In this document: positions 16,801-28,300 of the stretch, piece after piece
How the letters are laid out: every line of letters starts with the position of its first letter
Numbering within the stretch: the stretch's first letter is position 1
Origin: Candidatus Poribacteria bacterium
Lineage (GTDB): Bacteria; Poribacteria; WGA-4E; UBA9662
NCBI GenBank assembly: GCA_002709695.1
Contig: PAQF01000065.1
Location: 1-44,857, forward strand
Length of the DNA stretch: 44,857 bases
Direction: 5' to 3'
Notes under the pieces: model-generated
What the model saw: only the letters and a program-made list of their open reading frames with translations
Told to the model about the DNA's origin: nothing
Database searches by the model: none
Position numbers and translations under genes: made by a program

Positions 16801-19339
16801 TGATGCAGAAATACCGTATCACAAATTGACTACCCTGACAGGTGTCAGTGGGTCTGGAAAATCTTCTTTGGCTTTAGACACAGTTTATGCAGAAGGACAA
16901 CGTCGTTATGTTGAATCATTATCTACATATGCAAGGCAATTTCTCGGTCAGCTTGAAAAACCGAAAGTTGAAAAAATCGAGGGTTTATCTCCTGCTATCG
17001 CAATTGAGCGTCGAGCTTTAAGCAAGAATCCAAGATCTACGGTTGGTACCGTCACAGAAATCTATGACTACCTGCGGATACTCTACGCACGTATCGGCAA
17101 AGCCCATTGCCCTCAATGTAAACAGCCAGTTGGCTCACAAAGTACCCAACAAATTATCGACAAAATTATGGCGGAACCTGACGGAACCCGTATTCATATA
17201 ATGTCTCCACTTAAACTGCAAAGAGGTGAACGTTATCAACAAGCATTCGGAAGACTTCAGAAACTTGGTTTTGCACGCATTGAAGTCAACAATGTTACCT
17301 ATTTCCTTAATCAGACTCCAGACCTAAAAGAGACCAGCAAATATGACGTCAAAATTGTTGTTGATAGACTTGTCATCTCTGAAGAAGACAGAAGTCGTTT
17401 GGCCGAAGCGGTAGAGGTGGCTATAGGCCAAAGTGCCGGCACTGTTGCAATTCGGAGAGAATCAAAATCAGTGCAATTTGGAAGATCCACGGCTATCGAC
17501 CCTCAAGCGGTTAGCAACCGGCGTAGGGAACGCAGGAAAAATCAGGATAGAACAAACTCAAAGGCAAAAACGCCAGACCGTCAAAAAAAAACCATCGTTT
17601 ACAGCACACAGTTTGCCTGTGTACCATGTAATCTAAGTTTTGATGATCTAACACCGCAGCACTTCTCTTTCAATAGTCCAATTGGTAAATGTCCAACTTG
17701 CGATGGATTTGGAACTACATGGGGTGATATATGCCATTCATGTCAAGGAACCCGCCTCAAACCTTTGGCCAGCCATGTCGCAATTGGTGACAAAACGCTC
17801 CCTGAACTCACAGCAATGTCAATACGCCAAACTGTCTATTTCTTTAATGAAATCAGCTTTACATCACACGAAATGGAGATTGGGCATGAGTTAGTGTCAG
17901 AAACCCGAAAGAGGCTTCAATTTCTGGAAGAAATTGGGCTACACTATCTAACTCTAAACCGACGTGCCCCCACCATATCCGGTGGTGAAATGCAACGTGT
18001 TCACTTGGCCAGCCAATTGGGAAGCGGTTTAACTGGTGTAACTTATGTTTTAGATGAACCTACAACAGGCCTACATCAACGTGATAATCAACGATTGATC
18101 AAGGCACTAAAGGGACTACGTGACCTCGGTAACACAGTACTAGTTGTTGAACACGATACAAGTATGATTGAATCATCAGACCATATGCTCGATTTTGGTC
18201 CTGGTGCAGGCATACTTGGAGGTGAAATAATCGCGACAGGCTCACCATCTAAAATCAAAAAAGAACCTCACTCTATAACTGGTCGATATTTGTCCAAAAA
18301 GGAAAAGATACTCGTACCCAAAGAACGACGTCGAGGCAACGGGAATTGGCTGGAAATAAAAAATGCTCGAAAGAATAATCTTAAAAACATCACCGTCAAG
18401 GTTCCATGTGGAACACTGACATGTGTAACTGGTGTTTCCGGCTCAGGCAAAAGCTCATTGGTTGATGGAGTCTTATTAGAAGACAATTTTGCCTCAACCG
18501 GAACTGAGCTCAATTTTGGGAACAAGGAAGAAAACCAAACAGTAAATCTCGGCGCTTTTGATAAAATAATTAACATTGATCAAAGTCCAATCGGCGAAAC
18601 ACCTAGATCAAATGCTGCAACGTACACTGACATTTTCACCAAGATCCGAACCCTATTTTCCAGTCTACCGGATGCTAAAGTTCGAGGGTTTGCATCTGGT
18701 CGCTTTAGCTTCAATATCAGTGGAGGGCGATGTGAGCTTTGTCAAGGGCTTGGACACAATCAAATCGAAATGCATTTTCTTGCCGATGTTTGGTTAGAAT
18801 GCGAATCGTGCAACAATACTGGTTATAATCGAGAAACTTTGGAAGTTCGTTATAAAGGAAAAAATATTGCTGATGTCTTGCGAATGTCGGTTCGTGAAGC
18901 CTTAGAATTTTTCCGAGACATACCAACTATTGAAAAAACGCTTCAGTTGCTTTTTGACGTTGGGTTAGATTACATTCAACTGGGACAACCAGGGACAACG
19001 CTTTCAAGTGGAGAATCACAACGAATAAAATTGGCAACAGAACTTGGCAAACGCGGTACAGGAAAAACACTTTATGTAATGGATGAGCCCACAACAGGAC
19101 TACATTTTCAAGATATTCAAAAGTTGCTAAATGTCATTAACAGGCTCGTCAACAAAGGAAATACTATTATTATTATTGAACATAACATGGATGTAATCAA
19201 ATCAGCAGATTGGATAATTGATCTCGGGCCTGAAGGAGGTAAGGAAGGTGGGCATCTTGTTGCCATGGGAACACCAGAGAACATAGCATCCATTGATCAA
19301 TCACATACTGGTCTGTTTTTACGTGATGTACTCACTTGA
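13829..19339 (+). CDS. uvrA: Double-length UvrA: two UvrA units fused in one polypeptide
   Basis: UvrA recognises damaged DNA in nucleotide excision repair and normally works as a dimer of about 940 residues; this gene encodes 1836. Unit 1 (1 to about 960) has Walker A near 33-41 and near 641, signatures LSGGESQ (about 489) and LSGGEAQ (about 845), and CxxC zinc pairs including CQTC, CPDC, CEAC and CNVC. Unit 2 (from about 972) has Walker A near 1005 and 1534, and signatures ISGGEMQ (about 1384) and LSSGESQ (about 1726). Unit 2 is not a plain copy: between CPTC (about 1290) and CHSC (about 1303) only about 10 residues remain where unit 1 has some 130, and a very basic insert (RRRERRKNQDR region, about 1220-1255) is present. 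Dimeric-form UvrA is known from Chlamydia. The end overlaps the convergent giant gene by 8 bp. Confidence 0.93.
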   Translation: MFQDCIEIRGAREHNLRNVNLKLPKDQLIVFTGVSGSGKSSLAIDTIYAEGQRRYIESLSAYARQFIGQVEKPKFDSIDGLSPSISISQKSTSQNPRSTVATITEIYDYLRVLFSRVGTLHCTECNSSLGIQTEDEIVDQIMTIPDNQRLLILAPIVIGRRGEYRQELEDARKAGYARARINGEVLDLTEDIQLERNKRHNIEIVVDRIKVKPDIRSRVAEAVELALRMGNGILTINMPDFQDTDRTYSRSYTCTKCQISYQPLSPRDFSFNSPVGMCQTCRGVGTINGISKDLVIPNPKLSINDGAVSLWGKVESSRLRMLVQSLADYFEIDLDDPWERLPENIQHAILYGTGNQPIPMIYRQRGRRRFKKREVFHGIIPDAEYQYHRSRSQARINKYEKYVSIITCPDCNGNRLKLEAMSVKIEDRSIVDITEMTINDCLVFFHNLKLGEREKIIAEEVLKEIQGRLKFLANVGLEYLSLNRTAPTLSGGESQRIRLASQIGAGLCDVVYVLDEPSIGLHPRDNNHLLRTLQQLRNQGNTVIVVEHDEETMRAADIIVDFGPRAGVQGGIISDTGSPKEVITNGSSLTAQYLRGDLEIEIPNSRRPLGNSFLEIVQAKHNNLKEIDVQIPIGSFTCVTGVSGSGKSSLINDILYQALAKDLMHASTTPGKHKRIQIIKYNEDSTLEIQGISNIIDKVVSINQAPIGRIPRSNPATYSKLFDHIRNLFAELPESKLRGYKPGRFSFNVKGGRCEACQGNGAQKIELQLLADVWVTCNVCNGKRYNQETLTVKYKNKSISDILDLDVQEALEHFENVPNIARVLQTLYDVGLDYIKLGQPSPTLSGGEAQRIKLSRELAKRKTDQTLYILDEPTTGLHFDDVKRLLKVLHRLVDQGSTVIVIEHNLEVIKTADYIIDLGPEGGESGGFVVATGTPEDISEIKGSHTGQYLKRLLSRTTESLKTNLPVSQTLNTKEKGIIVQGASEHNLKSIDAEIPYHKLTTLTGVSGSGKSSLALDTVYAEGQRRYVESLSTYARQFLGQLEKPKVEKIEGLSPAIAIERRALSKNPRSTVGTVTEIYDYLRILYARIGKAHCPQCKQPVGSQSTQQIIDKIMAEPDGTRIHIMSPLKLQRGERYQQAFGRLQKLGFARIEVNNVTYFLNQTPDLKETSKYDVKIVVDRLVISEEDRSRLAEAVEVAIGQSAGTVAIRRESKSVQFGRSTAIDPQAVSNRRRERRKNQDRTNSKAKTPDRQKKTIVYSTQFACVPCNLSFDDLTPQHFSFNSPIGKCPTCDGFGTTWGDICHSCQGTRLKPLASHVAIGDKTLPELTAMSIRQTVYFFNEISFTSHEMEIGHELVSETRKRLQFLEEIGLHYLTLNRRAPTISGGEMQRVHLASQLGSGLTGVTYVLDEPTTGLHQRDNQRLIKALKGLRDLGNTVLVVEHDTSMIESSDHMLDFGPGAGILGGEIIATGSPSKIKKEPHSITGRYLSKKEKILVPKERRRGNGNWLEIKNARKNNLKNITVKVPCGTLTCVTGVSGSGKSSLVDGVLLEDNFASTGTELNFGNKEENQTVNLGAFDKIINIDQSPIGETPRSNAATYTDIFTKIRTLFSSLPDAKVRGFASGRFSFNISGGRCELCQGLGHNQIEMHFLADVWLECESCNNTGYNRETLEVRYKGKNIADVLRMSVREALEFFRDIPTIEKTLQLLFDVGLDYIQLGQPGTTLSSGESQRIKLATELGKRGTGKTLYVMDEPTTGLHFQDIQKLLNVINRLVNKGNTIIIIEHNMDVIKSADWIIDLGPEGGKEGGHLVAMGTPENIASIDQSHTGLFLRDVLT

Positions 19340-22300
19340 TTATAGCAAGTTTCCGAGATTCTGAGAAACCACCGGCTTGCAACTGATAGATGTAAATACC
19401 GCTGGCTACTCGTTCTCCATTCTGACTACGCCCGTCCCAGTGAATTGCTCGATCCTTTCGAACATAAAAACCTGCTGGTTTGATCCCAAGGTTTATTTGC
19501 CTTATAAGCTTCCCTTGCAGATCGTATACTCTTAGAACTACTTTTGAACCAGTCGAAATCTGGAATGGAATCCACGTGTCGGGATTAAATGGATTAGGAT
19601 AATTCATCAAGAGCTTGTTCTTTACAGGAATGGAAAGTGCTTCCAAAGATAGAATCCGATCTTCCATAAAATTGCGCAACGCGATAACGCCTTCAACACT
19701 CTCTGGAAGATCCAAGAGTCTCTGATACATTTGTTTATACATATCTAATGTACCTAGGTCTGAATCAAGAAGATTCCCAGGCGCAACGTTAATTTCTTCT
19801 TCAAAAATTCTAGTCTTCTCATCACTAACTTCGGCAACAGCAAATGGTTCGCTGGTCTTCTTCATCCAATTCAGGGCAACTGGGACAATATCATCTGCAT
19901 CCACAATACCACTACCATCGGCATCCGCAACCGTAGCTAGTTGAAGTTTGAATGGTTTCGCCGTTTGAAGAACCCAATCCGTTGTAGATTCGGGCCTTGG
20001 CTCACCTTTTTCCCGCCAGAAACGACCTATAGGAATTATGTCTGCAGCATTGACTTCGCCATCTTTGTTGGTATCACCAGGAAAAACTCCAACACCGGTA
20101 GTGAACGACCATGAGACGTCCTCAGCTAAGGGATTTCCGATCAAGTCTGGTATCCCAGACTTAATTACGACCGAGACTTTCTCAACATCTCTAAAGACTT
20201 CCTCCACCACAAAAGTCACACGATTAGCATCTATGCGAATCTCACCCCAAATCCCATCAACTGCGTCACTAGATACTATTAGATGTTGCTCATCGATTCT
20301 CACTTCTTCGCTGAACTCTATCGATATAATAGTATCGACCTGGACAAAATCCTCTGTACCATCAGGATCAAAAGAAACCACTTCTGGCACTAAATCATCA
20401 AATTCAACAGAATCCGATGCTACCTCTGAAACATTGCCAGCACCATCCCGAAACTCGGCAAATACCATACGGATCCCTTCACCAGAAGGCACTTCCCATT
20501 TAATTTGGTCACGAAACGGCTTCCAATCTTTGTCACTGAAATCCTCCTCCCCGTTTCTTAGCCTTACTTCACCAATCTCCTTCATATTTGAAAGTTCATC
20601 AGAGGCAACAAGATTAATAATGATCCCTGCCTGCCTAGTTCGATCCCCAACAATTGATATCGATCCAATTGGAGCTGTCTGGTCAAAAATGATTTGGTCT
20701 GAGAGTGAAGACGTTGTTATGTTACCAGCAAAATCCTGAAACTGGCAAAAAACTATTTTAATTCCTTCTTCATCCGATAGTTTCCATTCACTACTAGCAC
20801 TGTTAGCCACTTTCGGAGAAAACTTGATCCACTCAATCTTTTGATCAGATTGGTTAAAATCTTCGTCATTCTTAAAGCGAATCGATTCAACACCAAACCC
20901 AACGTCGGTCGATACAACATCTAGTGTAACTATCTGATCAGTAGTGTAGATCTCAGTTTTATTAATTACAAATGATCCAATTGGAGCAATTTCATCCACG
21001 ATTTGGATTCTGCCTAATTGCAGAATGAGGCCATATTTGGATTCCTCGCCAGCATACATTTCTGCTTCAATCTTAATCTCATTTTTTGTTTTTGGGTCTA
21101 ATATTTTAGGTATCTCAATTTCGATGGTTCCAACTTGTTCCGCATTCGGAGGGTTTTGATTAACCTTAATCAGAATTCCATTATCAATTTTTGCTACTGT
21201 CATCGTCTTGGCGAAAACTTTATTTAAATCGAAGCCTAAAATCTTAATATTGGGTACTGTTTGGATTAGAATCTGACCTTTTGAGATCTGGAAATCAGGT
21301 TTTTGAAGCTTAAGCCCAATGGCTCCAGACTGGCTTGGTGCCAAGGATATCCCACCAAGTTCCAGTTTTATATCGGCAAGTACAGTAAAGCGACCAGATG
21401 ATGAGACTTTAATTTCATCCAATTTTCTGTTTGTTTTGGAAAGCACGAGTGAAATATCTTTAGCACTTATTTCACTCGTTGCTAAATCAGTAGCTGTAGG
21501 TAAAACGAAGAAGATGAGATCTGTTCGAAAAATCCCACCTTTTGTACCAAATGACGGGGTTATGGTGAATTTCAAATCGAGCCGACTACCAACTGATGCT
21601 ACACTGATTTGTTTCACACCCTTACCTGATAATGCAATGAACTTGAGTAAATCATTTGGGAAATCAAGAGAAGTTTCGACCACTATTTCGCCAATTTCGG
21701 GACCAAGAGGCCGGATAAAAATTGGGAATGCTATTTCTTGGCTCCTTCCTCCACCAACATCCGTCATCTCTAAGTAAAGCGGACTGTCCACAAAAATCTT
21801 GATCGCAGTTGGTTTAAACTTATCGTAGCTCAAACGTAATACTGCTGTTCCTGAATTGAACGCGGTAAACTTGCCATTATTGGTAATCTTTCCAATCTTT
21901 CCTTCTAATTTCCATTCTGGTTTATCAAGGTCAACTTCATTATTATCCTTATCGTGCCCAATCCCTACAAACTGGATAGATTCGCCTACGGACAAACTAA
22001 CTGATTCTTCAACAACTTTCTCTCCCATGGAGATTTTTATATCTTTAATCTCTCCCGGTCGCACGGTGACTTGGCCGGATAATTGAACAAATCCGGCTGT
22101 CTCTACCTGCACTTGTCCAACACCTTGTTTTCGAGCGGTAAAAGTGCCATCATTTTTTATCTGACCAATACTACCAACTACACTCCATTTTTTCTCGACT
22201 GGTGTCTTCGTTATATTACCGTACAAGTCAAGCCCTTCTACTTTGAATTTCCTTTTACTGCCAGCTAACAAGTTAGCATTCATCGGTGTGATTTTAAGCA

Positions 22301-25300
22301 TAGCAAGCTTGGCCGGAGTGACTGTTATTTTTGCAGAGTTCCCCTTGACTTCACCAACAGAAAGCTGCACTTGCCCGATACCGACATGTTTTGCCGTCAT
22401 TTGGAACGAGACAACACTGGCTTTGGGTCCAGGATCAATACTACCAGAGTCAGTTATTGCATTTCCGACAACTTTCCATAATGCTCCTTCTCGTGGAATA
22501 TCAACTTTGTTACCAGCTGAATCCCAACCGATGACCTGAAACATCTTTTTCTCACCAGCTACTAGTGAGACCGCTTCATTAGGCAAAATTTCTATGTTCT
22601 TAATTTGTCCTCTGAGAATTCGAACTTTTGGTAATGTTGCCTCCAAACTATCAAGCGTAGCGGTAATATTTCCAAGCCCTAGATTTTTTGGCGTCAATAT
22701 TCCTCCTTCAAATCGACCAAGTTCAACCGATTTCTCATAGGCAACAATTTTCCATTTAACCGCCGATTGATCAACCTTAACAGGATTATCATACAAATCC
22801 AGTCCAACAACTTGAAAGGAGGTAACCTGACCAATTTCGATATCCAACACAGTTGGAGATATTGCGATGTTCGACAGGTTACCAGCTGTAACTGTAATCT
22901 CCGGTGATTCTTGCTTTAACCTCTTATAACTGACCGAGACTTTACCTTTTCCAGCTTTAATAGCAGTAAAAACTCCATCGGCTGAGATTTTCCCAAGATC
23001 ATTCGTAAGCTGCCAATTCAATGCTTTGGATATATCAACTTTATTGTCAAACTGGTCTCGACCTGAAGCCAAAAAAGATAACAGTTGACCTGCACCAAGT
23101 TGCTGTGGTTGCACAGGATCATCAATAACCAACTTTGTAACCGCTCCCGGTGAAATTCGCAATTTGACAGTTGCAGATACTAATGTATTCGGTACCGTTG
23201 CACGAAGCTGCAATAATCCAGCAAAAGCACTAGGCAAAACAGTTGTAGTATAGACACCATTTCCAACCTCTTTCACCTCAAATTCTTGATCTTTTGAATC
23301 CGAAGCATCTGCTAATTCAACATTCGTGCCAGATTCGACTTCTGTTTCAGTCCCTTTATCTGCATCCTTCAATTCCTTTTCGCGGTAGATTTCGATCTCT
23401 ATGGCTTCGTTCTCAAGTCGAACTGCATTTTCATCCGTCAGAATCATGGTAATAGTTGAACCGGCATTTTCTCCTGATACTAAAGAATCTGGAGATGCAA
23501 ACATTAGCAAACGCTCAGCCGAACTTTTGTGTTTAACATCTATTAATATTTCCCTAGAGGTCGACCCACCTAAGCTATCAATAGCAAGAAAGAGAATTGG
23601 GAAGGTTCTAGAACCTTCTATTCCCTGGACAATATCACTACTCGTCTGCCAGAAAAACTTCCCATCTTGGTCTAACTGAGCACCTAGTGGGGGGGCCTCA
23701 ATTGAAAAACGCACTTGATCGCCATCTGGATCGACTGCACTTAAATTGAAAGTGACAGAATCACCTTCAACAACCGGAGCAGCAACATCTTTTATCTCTT
23801 TACTGTCGGCATCAAGAACAACCAATGTAGGCGCACGGTTAGGCCTTTTTAAACTGAGATCAACTGAGGCAGACAAAACTATTTTGTTCAACGAAACAGA
23901 AGCCGTAATTGGAAAGCTAACCGCAGGACTATCAATTTCACCCGTGGTGTATTTAGCAATATAACGACCACTACCTTGCACTTCAACTTCAGATATAAAG
24001 CCAAATTGAGGGGTATCAAATTCAACTTCAGCGTCACTAATAGGCCGGTTTTTGGTATCACGAACACTAACAACCAAAGTCGTTCCTATTATGCCATCAG
24101 CAGGCAACTCAGTTGTCTCAGCAACGAGCTTGATGTTATCAGGCTGGCTATTTAACTGCTTGACCCCTGTTTTCGCCGAGACCTTGTTGGAAGTTGTTGC
24201 ACTCAACACAACAACTCCTACGATATTACTAGCTCTGTAAGTTGCCCCATATTTCCCTCTAACTTGATGTTCCATTTCAACTTCGAAATCATCAGACGTT
24301 AACATTACCCGCTCATCAACAACAGGTTTTCCAAGAGCATCTTTGACTGTAGCGACAATTTCCGTTTCAGAAGTTTCTTCAGCAAGAAGTTGGCTTTTAG
24401 AAGCACTCAACGTAACTTGAGCTGCCTGGCTCAAATTATTGACAGTGAACTTTGCAGACTGTATTTGTTTGAAAACCGAATCAGTTAGCGAGAAAGTAGC
24501 CGTCTTAACTACTCCTCCTTGGTCATAGGCTGTCACTGTTTGAAATGATGGTTCATATATAAATTTATAGAGATTTTTATCAACCTGTTCAAACTTGCTA
24601 TCTTCAAGTTCACTAACCGCAAACGTCAACTCATCATTGTTTTTGTCTTCTCCTTCTACAAAAATTACTAATTGCTTACCCTCTGACATGGAAAAGTTGA
24701 CTGGATTCTCTCGAAGGATAGCATTTCTGGTATTCTTCAGTTTCAACACAGGAGCATCATTCGGTTGTGCTCTTATCGGATCCAAGATAGGAGAGTTTCC
24801 ATTCCTATCTGTTAATTTCCCTTTTTCTGTCGAAAACATCACAACCGGAGGTTCACCACGACGAAGTATTTCTGAGACCTCGTCTTCGACATTAATTTCA
24901 AGATTCCATATCAAACCGAAATTATCAGTCCGATTGAAATTAGTAGCCACCAAGTCACCATACCCTTCTAACCTAATTTTCCAACCATCTTTACTTGGGT
25001 TCATAATTGGTTCTGAGAATGCGATCTGTATCAAATTGTCTCCGACTACTCTGGCTGTATAGGAAGGCGAAATACCATCTTGAGCCTGAATAATTCTTTG
25101 GCTGGGATCAACTTCATTTCCTGAAAGATCTAAGATTGGGTTATCAGCAACACCAATATATTGTATAAATGGTTGATCTCCCGTTTGAATCGGCGCAGCG
25201 AGAGTAATAGTAAACTCATTTCCTTTACCACTAAAAAATGATATTGGTTTATCATTAACCGTCCAGTTATCGATATCACCTTCACCACCCTTGACCGTCT

Positions 25301-28300
25301 CATTGAATTTCAGCACAATTGTTGTAGTGTTGACAGTTTCAGCGCTAAAACTGGGATAAGTAAAATCTGTCTTCTCAATTATTACCTCTCCTCTTCCCGT
25401 TAATCCACCTTCAGTTTCAGCTAAAATTGTAACAACCTGTGGTAAACTTGGAACAACCAAAACAGCCGAGTGGTTTCCATACCCCAAGTTCTTTGCAGTC
25501 TCGTTGATAGTTCCACCATTTGCTGTTAAATTCACCTCACCAGCCTCAATCGGGTTATCTGAGGCGTCTAGAACCTGAATCGCTATCTCAGCTTCAGAGA
25601 CTCCATCAGCAGGCAAATTTGAAGGAGTAGCTATCACAGTTAGAGAATAGGCAACTGGCTTAATCGCCGTGATCATTGGGCTTGCTACTAATTTTCTTGG
25701 ATGGTCAACAACAGTGACATCTTCTACAGAGATTGTAATTTGACCTACATCTGATGAAAGGACCTCACCCATCGCTGTACCATTCATATCCGTTAATGTT
25801 TTTGATTGAACAATTTCAACTTGCTCGATATCAACATTTCGTGATTTTGCTACAATAGCTATTTTCCGGTTTGGAACTGGACTCCCAAGCTTATCGACCA
25901 ATGTAACCAAAACCCTAGCGGCAGTAACACCATTAGCTAAAATCTTATCAGGAAAGACTTCCACCGAAGACTGTATAGGCGAAACATCTCCAGGCAAAAC
26001 CTTAATATTTACTAACTTTTGCGCATTTAATATTAAAGTATGAATCGGACTGGATGGTGATGCACCAACGGTCAGCAATCCAGCTCTATTAGGAGCAGTC
26101 AACGTTGTCTGATAGAGTCCCGAAGATACTTCTTCTGCAGGGCTGGTAACGGCCCCAGATGTCGATGTCACCTCAATAGTTGCTCTTGAAATTGGATAAC
26201 CTTCATTATTTTTCGCCGTAAACATAAGTTTGGTCTCCGTAATGCCATCTCCACTGATTTCATCCGGCAAATCTGTAAAATTGATATCAGTAATCTTGGG
26301 CGAACTAAATCGTACAAACTCGACGTAATCGAAATTGGGTACTTTGGGAATTTTGATATGGATTAATTGATTACCTATCTTATCAGAACTCAGCTTAAAA
26401 AAGGCACGTCCCTTTTCATCAACAAATTGGACCTGTTCCAAGACATTAATAGTTTGCGACTCAATCTTGACTTCAATATTAGGTATCGGATTACGATACT
26501 TATCCCTTATGATTGCAGTTGCCATCACCTGCTCCTTTCCATCAGCAGGGGGTACTATAGGTTGACCATTCTCATCAGACTCAACAATAATCTCAGTTTG
26601 GATTGGACTTGGTGAACCAGGTAAGAGCTTCAAAACCATTGGCTCCGACACAACTGTGTTTCCCGCATTGGAAAGAGTGGCAGTTACCTTAAGAGGAATT
26701 GTAGAGGTAGAAGGAATATAAGTTCCACGATAATTATTATTACCAATAGGATCAACAGTTCTAATAATCTTCCCGCTACTAACATCTATAGCTACACTCA
26801 GATTTGGGATGGTATTTCCGTGAGGATCAGTAACATTCAAAATTAAATCGATTGGAGTCAAACCATCAGCAACTGCATCCGGAGGATCCATACTGAGTTG
26901 AAAATTTGCCGTATCTCCAAGTGTCAAACGAATCGACGTCTGATCAAATACCCCATAAGAACTTTTAGCACGTATTTCTACTTCTCCTACAGCAGTTCCA
27001 GTTATATATTCAACGACATAACTACCATCTTGATGATTAATTGAATCTCCCACTGTGCCAGAATTAAGTTCCGGATTTAGCTCGAAAACAAACTTTTCGT
27101 TAACAACAGGATTACCATAAATATCGAGTGCTTTAACACGAAGTTGCGCGGTTGATTTTCCATCAGCAGGCAATTGGGATTTGGATATCCCTAGCTCGAT
27201 ATTGGTTGTTGAACCACCAATAAGGAGGATCTCAGTTAATGCTTGAATATCAAACTCGGTTTTAACAACGATCTTTGCCTTGCCAGCTGTGGTGGTATTC
27301 GCAATGTAAGTTGACGTGTATGTACCATCTCCATTATCCTGTAGAGGCGATAGATACCCCAAATTTGTTGTTGCCTCTATGACTTTATCTAATGCAGGCT
27401 TATCATAAATATCGATTGCTCGGATGTGTAACTTGGTACTTGAAAAGCCATCAGCAACAACTTGATTGTCCGCAACGTCAACAACCAATCTCCCAACTCT
27501 CGCACGCAGATTGATAACAACTGCCCCATTCCGTCCATTCGGTGCATTGGCATAAATCGTCATTTCACCTAGCTTGGTCGAACTCGCAGGTGTAAAAATT
27601 GTCACATACCCGCCATCTCCTCTGTTGACTACTTTCGAAAAACTCCCTGAATCCGCTTGGAAAACAATAGTTTCATTGAGAACTGGATTCCCTATACTAT
27701 CAATTACCAATGCGGTAATTTTTGTACTTGCACGTTCATCCCTAGTAACAATTTCGGGTTCAGCATCTAATGTTATCTGAGCAGTATCCCCTGACACTAC
27801 AATGATCTCAAAAGGTTTTAAAATATCTTTGTAAACAACCTCCGCCTTCACCGTCCCCCGCTCACGTGATGTAAACTTGCCAAACTGCGTCAAAATCCCA
27901 ATATCATTACCCGATTGAATATTCCATAAAGGCGTTTCTAACAACTGAACTTCCTGACCGTTTTTCTCATATCCAAGAGCATTTAAGTCCACGGATTCAC
28001 CAATCTTAACAAAAACAGGAGCCCCCTCAACGGAAACACTTGAAATTTCATTGTATGTATATCCATTCTGAAGAGTTGTCACCTGATTATCAATATTGGT
28101 AATAATGATATCACGTTCGCCAGGAGTATCCATCGGAGCAACAATCTCGATCAACTCAGATGATATAATGCTTATTTTTTCGACGACCAGCTTGCCCATT
28201 TGTACAGAGAGCCCTTGGCGAAAACTAGTGCCATGAATTTTTACTTGAATATTACCCCCTCCATTAGATTCACCCGTTTTCAAATTAGAAATAGCCGTAA

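Noticed and set aside
13829-19339. Double uvrA as an assembly artefact or recent duplication
   Set aside because: The two halves differ throughout in sequence and in insertions, and a linker joins them in frame, so it is an old fusion.
20038-20739. 233-residue plus-strand reading (and a 152-residue one at 21319-21777)
   Set aside because: Ser/Thr-rich antisense of the Ig-like repeats of the giant gene; no start signals.
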